A stretch of 64,000 nucleotides of DNA, from NCBI GenBank assembly GCA_965116945.1, contig OZ220734.1:1426001-1490000 (forward strand), written 5' to 3'. Source of the DNA: Plut-88900 sp965116945 (GTDB lineage Bacteria > Chloroflexota > Dehalococcoidia > Plut-88900). Below are positions 34,453-42,570 of this stretch, one piece after another. The position numbers and the translations under genes were made by a program. Every line of letters starts with the position of its first letter. The stretch's first letter is position 1. The notes beneath the pieces were generated by a model. That model worked only from the letters and a program-made list of their open reading frames with translations, searched no databases and was not told the origin of the DNA.

Positions 34453-34593
34453 GGAGTCATAAGGGCAACACGAGTGGACGGGGAAACACTTGAGGATAGC
34501 GAGTCTTAATCCCCTTTGGGTTGAGTGTGGCGTCCAGCCAGGCCGGGAGGTTTCGGCCAGAAAGTCCGCAGTCAAGAAAGACCGAGGCGAGCC

Positions 34594-34842
34594 GTGAGTA
34601 ACAAGATGGATAACGAGCGAAAGCGTGAAGTTTTGGAATTTATTCACCAAGCGCAATACAGCAGGATCACGGGGTCTGAAATTAAATGGGTAATTGGGTT
34701 GAAGCTAGTGGAGGAGTGCAAGGTAGATGACGAGACATTTCTCAGACTGTCGCCATCGGGAATGAGGTTCTTGGATCACTGGACCGCGCTTGCCGAGAAA
34801 AACAAGGAACAGCGCGAATGCAACGAGGAGTGTTGCGAGTGA
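34594..34842 (+). CDS. Small hypothetical protein
   Basis: An 82-residue product from a GTG start (an ATG four codons later is the alternative). Helical, charged and soluble: RKREVLEFIHQAQYSRITG could be the first helices of a winged-helix or small regulatory fold, and KLVEECKVDDETFLRLSPSG the rest. Cys-containing end (RECNEECCE). Ends 9 bases before the convergent HEPN-like gene. I do not recognise a family. Confidence 0.4.
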   Translation: MSNKMDNERKREVLEFIHQAQYSRITGSEIKWVIGLKLVEECKVDDETFLRLSPSGMRFLDHWTALAEKNKEQRECNEECCE

Positions 34843-34851
34843 GGACTGCGC

Positions 34852-35403
34852 CTACCGCTTGCCCTTGTCCAGACTGCTCTGAGTGGGCGGTTTGTCCTCA
34901 GGGGGATGGGAGCGCTCTGCCCGATGCTTCTTGGGCTTTACAATGGGACGGACCATTCCGCCGATCTTACTGCCGCCGCCCCGTCTGCGGGGTTGCTTCT
35001 TCCTGCGTTTGGGGCGGGAGGGCGTCCTGAATGGCGGACCGTCTAGGATGTCGAGTAATTCCTTGACCTTATCAAGGTCCCGCTTCAACACATCCAGGTT
35101 TCTGGTGTCTCGGTAGTAATTGCCGTGTAGTCCACTGGCTTTATCCAGCAGCGTGTCGGTCTTATCGGGATCATCCGTCAGACTCGCGATGCGCCATCGC
35201 AGGTCGTGAAACTGCGTGTGGGTGTTGTAGTTCCAGCCGCGCTGACGGGCAATGGCCTTTACCCTATGGGCTACCGCTCCCCAGGCTTTCTCGGTCGCCT
35301 GTAGTCTGTCGCCCTTTGCAAGCTGTTCCAGGGCGTGCTGGAACAGCCGCTTGCTGTGGGTGTCGTGGGATTCTATAGGTTTGCGGTTCGTTTGAGTAGT
35401 CAT
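34852..35403 (-). CDS. HEPN-like helical protein with basic tail
   Basis: A 183-residue product. Residues about 18-122 are all-helical, with FQHALEQLAKGDRLQATEKA, AVAHRVKAIARQRGW and ASGLHGNYYRDTRNL; the GD-xxQA-EKAW and LHGNYY boxes resemble PaREP1/HEPN-type proteins, assigned from memory. The usual RNase Rx4-6H motif is not evident, so catalysis is doubtful. Residues 125-183 are a disordered, Lys/Arg-rich tail. A decayed second copy lies 4.3 kb away in opposite orientation, with the same promoter. Confidence 0.6.
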   Translation of the reverse strand: MTTQTNRKPIESHDTHSKRLFQHALEQLAKGDRLQATEKAWGAVAHRVKAIARQRGWNYNTHTQFHDLRWRIASLTDDPDKTDTLLDKASGLHGNYYRDTRNLDVLKRDLDKVKELLDILDGPPFRTPSRPKRRKKQPRRRGGGSKIGGMVRPIVKPKKHRAERSHPPEDKPPTQSSLDKGKR

Positions 35404-35423
35404 GCCAGTTCGCCTTCAGTCCA

Positions 35424-35453
35424 AGTCTATTGGTGCAGTCTCGGGGGTGTCAA
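35424..35453 (-). promoter_or_regulatory. Sigma70-type promoter of the HEPN-like gene
   Basis: Read on the minus strand: TTGACA (35,453-35,448), 18 bases, TAGACT (35,429-35,424). It is conserved with the promoter of the pseudogene copy at 30,500, including the flanking CACCAATAGACTTG, which shows that these bases matter or were copied with the gene. Confidence 0.65.
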
Positions 35454-35631
35454 CTAGAGTTTTGCACTTCCCTCGCGGGCTGACTAAGGGTTGGTCCTGA
35501 AGTCTTCACTGCTTATCCTTAGCGACTGAAGCAATCACCGGGAGACTCTTGGAGCAGACCACCGACTTTGGGAGCAAAGCCCCACCATGCGTGTTGGGTC
35601 GGACGAAGTCTTTTTGGAGGTACCGAGAGTG

Positions 35632-36561
35632 TTAGTGCCAGGACACCGTTGCCGAATGGGGGCAAGCTCGCAGCGTACCTTGCTTAAATTGCACGATCAA
35701 CTCAGCATGGTGCCTAATGTCGCGGTTTGTCCCCCATTTTTCTAACAAGTACTGTTCAAACCCCATAGGTGATTCCAACGGAAGGCACAACTTCGACATT
35801 TGTCTACCGTTGTAGGTCCAACTGATGCGGCCTGTTTCTACATGATCTGGTGAGTAATTCAACAGCCATCCCCTGCTGTACGCGTAGGCTTTGACCCGGT
35901 CCGGAATGTTGGGAAGCATTGGGTACCGTATCAATCCAATGTCATCCAGGGCCAGTAGCCCTTCATCAGTAACTCCATTGCTCTTGTAAATTTCGTCTCT
36001 CGGGTCGATGACCAAGGGAATCGTGTCTCTTGGGCCAAAGTCAAACTCAAACCGCATTACTTGGAAGCGGCAAAGATCGTGAAAGAGTTGTGCATCTGAT
36101 TTGTCCATATCCGCCAGCATATTCACCGCCTTAGGGGAGTAGGTTCCAGGGGAATTCATTTCACCTGCCAGCAGTTGTGCCCAAAGCAGTGACATCTCTT
36201 CGTCGGACACCAAACGCGCTTTATCCCTCCAGTTTGCGATCCAGTCGTCGGAGACCAGCGTAGAGTCTACGGTTTCATCCATCATAGGCAGTGCCTTGCA
36301 CAGTATGTTTGCTAAATTGATGATCGATGCTTTGCCGCCGTAGGCAGCCAGCATTTCCAGTACATCGGGCTCAAGGGGATTTGATTCAATGTGGTCTGCC
36401 AGCCGAGCTGCTAAAGCCGATTGTATTTCAGCTTGGGCATCGGCTTCTGCTTGGCGGCGTGTGAACCTCGGTCCAAATACTTTGCCAATGAGGTCAAGGC
36501 CTGCCCTCCCTGTTTTGGCGCCTTCTGCTCCTGCATTGGCCATTGCTTCTATTTCGCTCAT
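35632..36561 (-). CDS. DUF2806-like protein
   Basis: A 309-residue product. The N-terminal Ala-rich helix (EAMANAGAEGAKTGRAG) and helices through residue 100 lead to the core SDDWIANWRDKARLVSDEEMSLLWAQLLAGEMNSPGTYS, which resembles DUF2806 from memory. Then DAQLFHDLCRFQVMRF and strands to the end. No enzyme motif is visible. The first 68 bases overlap the end of the P63C gene on the same strand, so translation is coupled. Both are typical of phage-like accessory regions. Confidence 0.68.
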   Translation of the reverse strand: MSEIEAMANAGAEGAKTGRAGLDLIGKVFGPRFTRRQAEADAQAEIQSALAARLADHIESNPLEPDVLEMLAAYGGKASIINLANILCKALPMMDETVDSTLVSDDWIANWRDKARLVSDEEMSLLWAQLLAGEMNSPGTYSPKAVNMLADMDKSDAQLFHDLCRFQVMRFEFDFGPRDTIPLVIDPRDEIYKSNGVTDEGLLALDDIGLIRYPMLPNIPDRVKAYAYSRGWLLNYSPDHVETGRISWTYNGRQMSKLCLPLESPMGFEQYLLEKWGTNRDIRHHAELIVQFKQGTLRACPHSATVSWH

Positions 36562-37591
36562 GGTTGGCCTTCTTCATCTCGTATGCCGGAAATTCTTCTT
36601 GCTCGACTGGCGGTGGGAAAGCTCGATCAAAGAGCCGTTTAAAGCCCTTCCAAGAAGACGACGCCCGCATCAACGCGGTGACGCTAGCGAGGTGCCTGTC
36701 CAGGTGTGGGTGACCCACTTCATGAGCAGGAGATTGCTGATGTGGCTGGCGACGACGCCCCGGGACACTTACTACTGGACTACGGCGTCCCAATTCTTCG
36801 ATAACTCCGTCTGGCAACCTCTCGTAGATAAGCTCAGAAATGATGCGTCCTACAGCCATGGGCCGCTTGACAGACACAGGGGAGTGCTGCCATCCGCGGA
36901 GCCTGAACAACTGGCTGAAGAATTCGTCAGGGAACTGCCTCGTCCAGGGCAGCCACTCCTTGGGGACACAGGATTCGAGAATGCGATGCAAATTGTGACG
37001 GTCCCGAACCTGATGATAGTCGGTCGCCTCGTCGACTCGAGCCGTAATCTCTACTTCAGCGAAGGCGCGCTTTATGGCATCGGCCTTTTCGGCGATCCGG
37101 AACTGCCTAGGCTGAAGAATCCCAGCGTCACGTGCTTTGAGCCATACCTCGCATATCTCTGGTAGCAGATTTGCTTCGATACCTCGGCGCTGTCCACCTC
37201 TCCCGCTAAAGACAACCGGGTCTCTGAGGGCAAGCCGAAGGCTGGCTGGTACGAAACGTTCCAGCGAAGCATCGGGCCAAAACGCCGGCATGGGAAGAGT
37301 TCCACTGGCGGCGGGAGGGTTCCTCTTCTTGCCACCTTTAACCCGTCCCAGCTCCCTCGCCACACTAACCTCAGAGATCACACGCATCCCATTCTGCAAG
37401 ACGGCACACTGTAGAACGATCTCACCGATCTCCAGAGTCCCTGTATATTCCGCCCTTGGGACTTCTTCTTTAGGTGATGCGGCAGCGTGCCGTGCGCGGG
37501 CAGCACGGCTTGCAATGTCTCGCCTCTGTTCGGGCGTCAGCGACTCAGCTCTAGCTTTCGCCGCCTTAGATGCCCGTTCTCTTGTAGTCAT
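36494..37591 (-). CDS. P63C-domain protein
   Basis: About 365 residues from the ATG beginning MTTRERASK. The basic N-terminal helix (RERASKAAKARAESLTPEQR) is typical of this family. P63C domain at about residues 212-312: EWLPWTRQFPDEFFSQLFRL, RIISELIYERLPDGVIEEL, HPHLDRHLASVTALMRAS. P63C proteins occur in phages and mobile regions and their role is unknown, probably regulatory. It has a clear promoter with a palindrome between the hexamers. It overlaps the DUF2806-like gene by 68 bases. Confidence 0.82.
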   Translation of the reverse strand: MTTRERASKAAKARAESLTPEQRRDIASRAARARHAAASPKEEVPRAEYTGTLEIGEIVLQCAVLQNGMRVISEVSVARELGRVKGGKKRNPPAASGTLPMPAFWPDASLERFVPASLRLALRDPVVFSGRGGQRRGIEANLLPEICEVWLKARDAGILQPRQFRIAEKADAIKRAFAEVEITARVDEATDYHQVRDRHNLHRILESCVPKEWLPWTRQFPDEFFSQLFRLRGWQHSPVSVKRPMAVGRIISELIYERLPDGVIEELGRRSPVVSVPGRRRQPHQQSPAHEVGHPHLDRHLASVTALMRASSSWKGFKRLFDRAFPPPVEQEEFPAYEMKKANHERNRSNGQCRSRRRQNREGRP

Positions 37592-37629
37592 GCAACGCGC
37601 CTCTCCCTGCTGCCAAGAATAATATAGCA

Positions 37630-37658
37630 AGTATAAGGAACCATGGTTCCGAAATCAA
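37630..37658 (-). promoter_or_regulatory. P63C promoter with embedded palindromic operator
   Basis: Minus strand: TTGATT (37,658-37,653), a 17-base spacer and TATACT (37,635-37,630). The 14-bp palindrome GGAACCATGGTTCC (37,637-37,650) fills the spacer, the classic place for a repressor that blocks RNA polymerase. Autoregulation by the P63C protein is inference. Confidence 0.65.
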
Positions 37659-37698
37659 TGCTTTCTGTTTACATCAACCAAATCAGGATTACTATTCC

Positions 37699-37727
37699 TT
37701 GACTACAACTGTATATATAGCTAAACT
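37699..37727 (+). promoter_or_regulatory. Divergent promoter before the transposase gene
   Basis: TTGACT, 17 bases, TAAACT. A start of transcription about seven bases later would be close to the ATG at 37,737, so the message would have almost no leader. Confidence 0.5.
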
Positions 37728-37736
37728 CCGCAAGCA

Positions 37737-38945
37737 ATGCGAGTTCAAAGGAATAGCAAGAAATCAGTGTATCTTGGCACAAAACAGCTTGACTTCTTGG
37801 GCCTGATAGACGACAATGCAAAAAAGGCGGGGACGCCAGTGTTGGTAGCACCGACGCCCCCTAATCACAATGGAGGGAGTATCTCCACTATGATGTCCAG
37901 ACAGCGTACCACAGCTCCTCGCCCGACGTATTCCCAGCACTGGGCGAGCTACAACCTCGCCCAGCAGAACGAGAAAGACCGCTTCCTGCTACTGTTGCGA
38001 GACCTGTGCAACACCATCGACAAAGAGCCAGCACCAACCCGACGAGGCCGCCCCAGCGCAGCGCTCCCGGTGAAATTGTTCGCGGTGGCCTACAAGGTCT
38101 ACAGCGGTGTTTCTGCCCGCCGATTCACGTGCGACATGCAGGCAGCACGGCGGCAGGGCCTCGTGAGCCACGCACCACACTTCAATAGCACGTTGGACTA
38201 TCTTGCCAGCGACGAGATGACCGAGCATCTGCGAGTGCTTATTGAGGTGAGTGCCAGCCCGCTCAAGGCCGTCGAGACAGACTTCGCTATCGATTCTACG
38301 GGCTTCGCCACGACGACATACGACAGATGGTTTGACCAGAAGTGGGGGAATCAGCACCGTCGCCAGCGATGGATAAAGACTCACCTAATGTGCGGAGTGA
38401 AGACGAATATCGTGACGGCCGCTTTGGCGACTACCCATGAGTCCTCAGATACGAAGCAACTACCGCACCTGCTGGAGCGGACCGCTGAGACCTTCAACGT
38501 AGAAGAGGTATCGGCAGACAAGGCTTACTCCAGCAAGCGCAACCTTCGGGAGATCCAAGCAGTCGGTGCGACGCCCTTCATTCCATTTAAGTCCTATTCC
38601 AAAGCCAGCCCACGCAACCCGGCTAGGTACGACAGCGTATGGGCTAAGATGTACCACTACTTCAGTTTAAATCGCGGCGAGTTTGCCGCTCACTACCACA
38701 AGCGCAGCAATGTCGAGTCCACGATGGCGATGATCAAGAGGAAGTTCGGCGCCAGCGTCAAGTCCAAGGGCGACATCGCCCAGGTGAACGAAGTTTTGGC
38801 AAAGATTCTGTGTCACAACATCGTCGTCCTGATTCACTCGTTCTACGAGCTCGGTCTCGTCGTCGACATAGCAAGCCCGGCCGCGCCAATCGAACCTGCA
38901 CAGAAAATCATCTACCTGCACGAATATCGAGCGCGATTTGCGTGA
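37737..38945 (+). CDS. DDE transposase (IS5/IS1182-like)
   Basis: The catalytic region is complete: DFAIDSTGFATTTYDRWF (first Asp), EEVSADKAYSSKRNL (second Asp) and HKRSNVESTMAMIKRKFG (Glu). The first 51 codons look unlike transposase sequence, so the real start may be the ATG at 37,890 (product MMSRQRTTAPRPT..., 351 residues). A GC hairpin-like stretch lies between the two starts. I found no convincing terminal inverted repeats, so element borders are not set. Convergent with the gene at 38,912 and overlaps it by 34 bases. Confidence 0.85.
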   Translation: MRVQRNSKKSVYLGTKQLDFLGLIDDNAKKAGTPVLVAPTPPNHNGGSISTMMSRQRTTAPRPTYSQHWASYNLAQQNEKDRFLLLLRDLCNTIDKEPAPTRRGRPSAALPVKLFAVAYKVYSGVSARRFTCDMQAARRQGLVSHAPHFNSTLDYLASDEMTEHLRVLIEVSASPLKAVETDFAIDSTGFATTTYDRWFDQKWGNQHRRQRWIKTHLMCGVKTNIVTAALATTHESSDTKQLPHLLERTAETFNVEEVSADKAYSSKRNLREIQAVGATPFIPFKSYSKASPRNPARYDSVWAKMYHYFSLNRGEFAAHYHKRSNVESTMAMIKRKFGASVKSKGDIAQVNEVLAKILCHNIVVLIHSFYELGLVVDIASPAAPIEPAQKIIYLHEYRARFA

Positions 38946-40012
38946 TTCCGTGCAAAGCCCGTCGAGGGAGAGGGGGTGGGACCTCCCATTCCACCCCTCG
39001 GGATGGATTCCCGATCGGGGTCAGGAATGACGGATATTTCAAGCGGCGAGTCTTCGTTATAGGGTGACGTATGGGTGGGACGCGGGCCTCCCCCCGCTCG
39101 CACCCTTCGACGGGGCTCAGGACATGCTTCGAGAGCCTCAGCACGAGCGGCCCCACCTCCGGGGTTGGGGTCGTCATCGGGGTCATAGTCATCATCGTCG
39201 TCGGGGTCATCATCGTAGGTGTCAGTATCGTCATAGAGATCGTCATCGAGCGGGTCGCCGTAGTAGCTGGACTCAGCTTCTTCCAAGGCATCCATCATGG
39301 TGGAGTCCTCTTCATCGATGAGGCCGTCCCGGCGTCGCTCATCTATGGACACCATCTGTCTCCAGGGCCACCATTTGTCTCCGGGCCGGGCGGTACGTAC
39401 GGGGAGGAGGTCATAGTAGGAGGTCTTGCCATCATCCACCTCCTTGTGGAAGTGCTTCTTGATGAGGGAGTCGACTTCCTGCTCGTCGGTGAGTTCTCTG
39501 GGGGCCCTGGACTGGGCGGACTGGGCCTGGATGAGGAGCCGCATGTAGCGGGATATGTAGGTGTGGTTGAGGGGGCGCCTGCTCAAGAGACGGTTGATCA
39601 TGGAACGAAGGAGAGTAATCTCCTGCTCGAAGCCCCGGCCCTCGGGGGCCAGACGCGGCAACGAGCCTTCGGCAAAGCCGGGATTACCGGACCCGTCGCG
39701 GTTTTGCGGGTCCGGTCTTCCGCTTCGACTGCGCCCCTGATGTACAGGGACGGGGTTGCGGGTATTCTTCTGCGGTAGGTAGCCGCAGGCATCCGTGGCC
39801 TGGAGGAGTGCGTCGGGGGACGCCGGGCCTCGGGGGTTCTTGCGCGGCTGATCGCCGCGGGCATCGGGGGCTAGGTGGGCCCCCGGGGAAGGACCAACCG
39901 CCTCTTGAGCGGTCCCGGCAGGTTGCCGGGGGGTGGCGCGGTTGGGCATTGCAACCGCAATGCCCTGTTTTGACAAGGATTTGTTGTGAAGTTTGGGCGT
40001 TGGTATACGCAT
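38912..40012 (-). CDS. Hypothetical protein with helical core and repeat-derived C-terminus
   Basis: A 366-residue product of no recognised family. Residues 1-125 are Pro/Arg-rich and disordered. Residues about 127-200 are a helical core (EQEITLLRSMINRLLSRRPL, YISRYMRLLIQAQSAQSR) that I recall in small Chloroflexota proteins encoded near transposases. Residues about 235-285 are an Asp-rich tract (DDDLYDDTDTYDDDPDDDDD). The last 75 residues are translated from the dispersed genome repeat. The promoter ends so close to the ATG that the message should be leaderless. The C-terminus probably extended by read-through into repeat DNA. Confidence 0.55.
   Translation of the reverse strand: MRIPTPKLHNKSLSKQGIAVAMPNRATPRQPAGTAQEAVGPSPGAHLAPDARGDQPRKNPRGPASPDALLQATDACGYLPQKNTRNPVPVHQGRSRSGRPDPQNRDGSGNPGFAEGSLPRLAPEGRGFEQEITLLRSMINRLLSRRPLNHTYISRYMRLLIQAQSAQSRAPRELTDEQEVDSLIKKHFHKEVDDGKTSYYDLLPVRTARPGDKWWPWRQMVSIDERRRDGLIDEEDSTMMDALEEAESSYYGDPLDDDLYDDTDTYDDDPDDDDDYDPDDDPNPGGGAARAEALEACPEPRRRVRAGGGPRPTHTSPYNEDSPLEISVIPDPDRESIPRGGMGGPTPSPSTGFARNHANRARYSCR
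39001..39155. repeat. Dispersed repeat modules within the 3' end of the preceding gene
   Basis: Contains GGATTCCCGATCGGGGTC (also near 45,885) and CCTTCGACGGGGCTCAGGAC followed by GAGAGCCTCAGCACGAGCGG (also near 48,510). It marks the right border of the AT-richer island interior. Confidence 0.7.
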
Positions 40013-40019
40013 GGGGGTG

Positions 40020-40049
40020 AGATTAGGACAGGTGTTTCAATAGTGTCAA
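40020..40049 (-). promoter_or_regulatory. Promoter implying a leaderless mRNA
   Basis: Minus strand: TTGACA (40,049-40,044), 18 bases, TAATCT (40,025-40,020). Only seven bases separate the -10 box from the ATG at 40,012, so transcription should begin at the start codon. Confidence 0.6.
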
Positions 40050-40167
40050 GGGGCAAATGTCCCACTTTTGGGGGGAGGGATAAGCAGATGGATAGGAAGG
40101 AGGCGGGAACAAAATCAGCAGGTTAACCGTCTAACAGTCCATAAACCACGGAAGGAGACCCTAGGAA

Positions 40168-42018
40168 ATGCTGTTTAGACGATTGGCAATGATGCTAGTC
40201 CTGACATTAGTGATTGCGACGGTAGGGTTGGCTTGCGGCATGAGTGCAACCGCTACACCCGAAGCGATGTGGGAGGAGCTAGCTTCTCCCGATGAGCCGG
40301 ATGCCGGATCGTACCAAGTTTTGGGGGAGCCAACGCCCTCTGCGGCTTCGGATTCGTACCGGGTCACGGCCATGCCTGAGCCGACGGATATGCCCGACTC
40401 AGCAGATGTGTATGAAGCAGATGCTGCCACGGAGGCAGAGGATGTCATGGAGTCAGATGATGCAATGGCCGAAAGTTCTTCTAGTTCCTATACGGTTGCA
40501 GAGGATTCTGGGGCGACAATACGGTCTCGTTCGAGCAGTGAGTCTGGGCCGGCGCCTACTGCGGTGCCGTCTGCCACAACTTTCCAGGACTACCGGCAGA
40601 GCCCGCTGGTGGCGGCTTCCAGGGACCGGACGTCAACCTTCAGCCTGGACACGGACCGCACTTCGTTCCAGCTGGCCCTGAACTGGGCCCGTAACGGATA
40701 CCAGATCGATCCCGATTCCGTCAGGGCTGAGGAGTGGGTCAACGCGTTCCACTACGGATACCAGAAGCCGCATCGGCAGGACAGTTTTGCGATCTCAACA
40801 GCGCTGGTGGAGCACCCGCTGCAGAGCGAGATGCACCTGGCGAGGATAACGTTCCAGGCGCCCGACGTTAGGGATGAGAACAGGCCGCTGAACGTGACGC
40901 TGGTGCTGGATGCCTCGGGGTCGATGAGAGACGGGAACCGCGTGGAGATAGCCAGGGCGGCGGCGGATTCGATCAGGAAGAGCCTAGGAAGAAATGACCG
41001 TATTTCGATAGTGCAGTTTTCTACTAACGTCCTGCGGGCGTACACCGTCGAGAACCGGGGCCCGGATAGCAGGGAAGTGACGAATTCCCTGCGTGAATTC
41101 CGACCGAGAAACAGCACCAACGTTCAGGCGGGGCTCAACCTTGGTGTGCGAATCGCCGACCGGATGCGGTCTGAGCGTCCCGACGCCTATAACTACATTA
41201 TCCTGATGTCTGATGGGGTTGCGAATGTTGATGCCACGGACCCGTTTGCCATCCTGAGGTCGGCGGGCGACCGCCAAAGCACCAACCCGCTTCGGCTGAT
41301 AACCATAGGCGTTGGCATAGAGAACTACAACGACTACCTGCTGGAGCAGCTGGCGCAGCATGGCAACGGCTGGTACCGATACCTGGATGACGAGTCGCAG
41401 GCCCGGTCGACTTTTAGAAGGGACAACTGGACTACCATATCGACGCCATTCGCGGACCAGACTCGGGCGCAGGTGATCTGGGACCCGGGCAAAGTTGACT
41501 CCTGGAGACTAATCGGCTACGAAAACCGCATTACCCCAGACCAGGCATTCGTGGAGAACCGCAGGGAATTTGCGGAGATCCCATCGGGGGCGGCTACTAC
41601 CGTATTCTATGAACTGCAACTGACTCCGCACGCGGGAGGTTGGTCGGGAGAAGCCGTGGACCTGGGCGACGTGCACGTCAGGTGGGTGACTCCCATAAGC
41701 GGTGAGACTCGCCAGCAGGATGCGGACATTTGGGGATATTCGGACAACCGATTCGAGGACACTGTGGACGACATGCTAAGGTTTGGGGCGGTTGTGGCCC
41801 TGGCGTCGGACAGGTATGGCGGGCTTCCGTACGTTCAGGAGGAAGGGGCCTCGAAAGTGGGACACGACCTGAGGACACTGGAGACGTGGCTCCAGTACCT
41901 TAGTCCAACGCTTTCACACCTGGACTCCTTTAATGACTTTTCGTTTGTCATGGGGCAGTTGATAGATACGCTGCCGCGGTACGAGGGGGCGTCGGGGGGT
42001 TCGGGGTACAGTCCATAG
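40168..42018 (+). CDS. Lipoprotein with von Willebrand factor A domain (YfbK-like)
   Basis: A 616-residue surface or periplasmic lipoprotein. Signal peptide with lipobox VGLAC, Cys23 being the modified residue. Residues 25-140 are an acidic, Ser/Thr-rich linker. A YfbK-type N-terminal segment (STFSLDTDRTSFQLALNW, VRAEEWVNAFHYGY) precedes the VWA domain at about 250-430, whose metal site is VLDASGSMRDG with later Thr and Asp (ILMSDGVANVD). A beta-rich C-terminal domain follows. VWA domains bind proteins through a metal ion. GGAAGGAGA lies before the ATG. Confidence 0.88.
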   Translation: MLFRRLAMMLVLTLVIATVGLACGMSATATPEAMWEELASPDEPDAGSYQVLGEPTPSAASDSYRVTAMPEPTDMPDSADVYEADAATEAEDVMESDDAMAESSSSSYTVAEDSGATIRSRSSSESGPAPTAVPSATTFQDYRQSPLVAASRDRTSTFSLDTDRTSFQLALNWARNGYQIDPDSVRAEEWVNAFHYGYQKPHRQDSFAISTALVEHPLQSEMHLARITFQAPDVRDENRPLNVTLVLDASGSMRDGNRVEIARAAADSIRKSLGRNDRISIVQFSTNVLRAYTVENRGPDSREVTNSLREFRPRNSTNVQAGLNLGVRIADRMRSERPDAYNYIILMSDGVANVDATDPFAILRSAGDRQSTNPLRLITIGVGIENYNDYLLEQLAQHGNGWYRYLDDESQARSTFRRDNWTTISTPFADQTRAQVIWDPGKVDSWRLIGYENRITPDQAFVENRREFAEIPSGAATTVFYELQLTPHAGGWSGEAVDLGDVHVRWVTPISGETRQQDADIWGYSDNRFEDTVDDMLRFGAVVALASDRYGGLPYVQEEGASKVGHDLRTLETWLQYLSPTLSHLDSFNDFSFVMGQLIDTLPRYEGASGGSGYSP

Positions 42019-42393
42019 GGGATTGCAGTCTGAAGAATCTCGTGGGACGGGGCCCGGGTTCAGCTCGGGCCCCGTTTTGCGTGGGCCCACCATCCATTCC
42101 GTTCTTGAGACCCCCTTCGACGGTGCTCAGGAGATGCTTCGACTCCGCTCAGGACGAACGGAATGCCCCACCCCACAGGGCGACCCGCCGGTCGCCCCTA
42201 CTGGGGAACTTTCCACTAAGACCGCTCCAGATTCCTCGCGGGGCATCGGAATGACGGTAGGGCAGCAGTTGCTTGTGCCGGCACAAAAGAGGGCCTTCGG
42301 CCATCCTGATAACCCGGCATCGACAATGCCCTGTGCTAGAATTTAAGGTAGAGCTATGTCTAGCAGTAAGGGCCGAAATCGACGAGAGTTGCA
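42019..42393. repeat. Intergenic palindromic repeat cluster
   Basis: At 42,095-42,165 CATTCCGTTC and GAACGGAATG form a 10-bp perfect inverted repeat around CTTCGACTCCGCTCAGGAC. At about 42,179 GGGCGACCCGCCGGTCGCCC matches the palindrome near 24,465. Nothing gene-like otherwise. Confidence 0.75.
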
Positions 42394-42558
42394 GTGCTGA
42401 TCTGCAATTCCTGTGACGTAATCTGGAGCAAGGTCCCGCGAGACAAGGACTACATGGACATAGACGCCACGGTGCGGATGTACAAGAGTCGGCGCTGCCC
42501 CGACTGCAAGAAGACGCTTGAAGAGATCACCTTTGTGTCGGGTCTGAGCGACGGTTAA
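42394..42558 (+). CDS. 54-residue zinc-ribbon-like protein
   Basis: Translated from a GTG: MLICNSCDVIWSKVP... with CNSC near the start and RRCPDCKKT at about residues 34-42, so two CxxC pairs about 30 residues apart, as in a four-Cys zinc ribbon. No strong ribosome site, which lowers confidence. It lies 13 bases upstream of the envelope operon and could be its first member. Confidence 0.5.
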   Translation: MLICNSCDVIWSKVPRDKDYMDIDATVRMYKSRRCPDCKKTLEEITFVSGLSDG

Positions 42559-42570
42559 TAGACCTCCGGT

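Noticed and set aside
37737..38945. Terminal inverted repeats or target duplication for the transposase gene
   Set aside because: I compared the flanks and saw no convincing pair, so element borders are not called.
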